Positions 6,533 through 6,588 of a stretch of 6,588 bases of DNA are shown one piece after another. Position numbers and translations under genes: made by a program. The notes beneath the pieces are model-generated. The model was not told the DNA's origin. It was given only the letters and a program-made list of their open reading frames with translations, and ran no database searches. This DNA comes from an uncultured bacterium (GTDB lineage: Bacteria; Patescibacteriota; Gracilibacteria; BD1-5; UBA6164): positions 1 to 6,588 of the forward strand of contig CAMZKR010000125.1 of assembly GCA_947311335.1 (NCBI GenBank), read 5' to 3'. The stretch's first letter is position 1, and each line of letters opens with the position of its first letter.

Positions 6533-6588
6533 ATGGTATCAAAGAATAAATTATTCATTTCTTTTGTTTTATTCTTTTTGTTTTGAGT
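6533..6588 (+). CDS. Start of a secreted or membrane protein, truncated by the window end
   Basis: ATG 6533 lies six bases after the TAA of the Lgt-like gene and opens a frame that runs off the window. The 18 visible codons read MVSKNKLFISFVLFFLFG: a positively charged N-terminus with two Lys followed by a hydrophobic stretch, typical of a signal peptide or first membrane span. The last complete codon is TGA, read as Gly. There is no Shine-Dalgarno sequence, like most genes here. The close spacing suggests a shared transcript with the Lgt-like gene. Function cannot be told. Confidence 0.5.

Noticed and set aside
1..6588. A defence system, mobile element, CRISPR array or RNA gene
   Set aside because: No spaced repeats, transposase, integrase, terminal inverted repeats, or tRNA/rRNA-like segments were seen; the gene content is translation and RNA housekeeping.

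Overview
The window is very A+T-rich (roughly a quarter G+C by eye) and only makes sense if TGA is read as glycine (genetic code 25). Read that way, in-frame TGA codons fall on invariant glycines of well-known proteins: DTPGH and NIGIIAHIDAGKT in EF-G, GxxG in the RNase Y KH domain, and the HDxGK loop of its HD domain. Tryptophan is always TGG, and genes end only at TAA or TAG. This code is known from the CPR/Patescibacteria lineages Absconditabacteria (SR1) and Gracilibacteria (BD1-5). The window cannot decide between the two.

All genes are on the + strand: (1) the C-terminal part of prmC, the release-factor glutamine methyltransferase (2-373); (2) an unrecognised Lys-rich 220-aa protein (426-1088); (3) fusA/EF-G, complete at 710 aa (1197-3329), with a candidate promoter before it and a perfect 25-bp hairpin terminator after it; (4) rny/RNase Y, 504 aa (3550-5064), with an 11-residue tandem duplication in its coiled coil; (5) efp/EF-P, 185 aa (5100-5657), with Arg at the tip of the loop that is usually modified, and a small hairpin terminator on its stop codon; (6) a divergent Lgt-like (prolipoprotein diacylglyceryl transferase family) membrane protein, split by a +1 frameshift into 5725-6315 and 6263/6305-6526, with an unclear start codon and most catalytic residues replaced; (7) the first codons of a secreted or membrane protein (6533 to the end).

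Functionally this is a translation and RNA-turnover neighbourhood. PrmC modifies the release factor, EF-G translocates the ribosome, EF-P relieves proline stalling, and RNase Y is the membrane-anchored mRNA endonuclease. rny and efp are 35 bases apart and are probably co-transcribed. fusA looks like its own transcription unit. I see no tRNA, rRNA, CRISPR array, insertion sequence or defence system. The points most worth a second look are the degenerate, frameshifted Lgt-like gene, the Arg-tipped EF-P, the recent RNase Y repeat, the unassigned 220-aa protein and the recoding itself.
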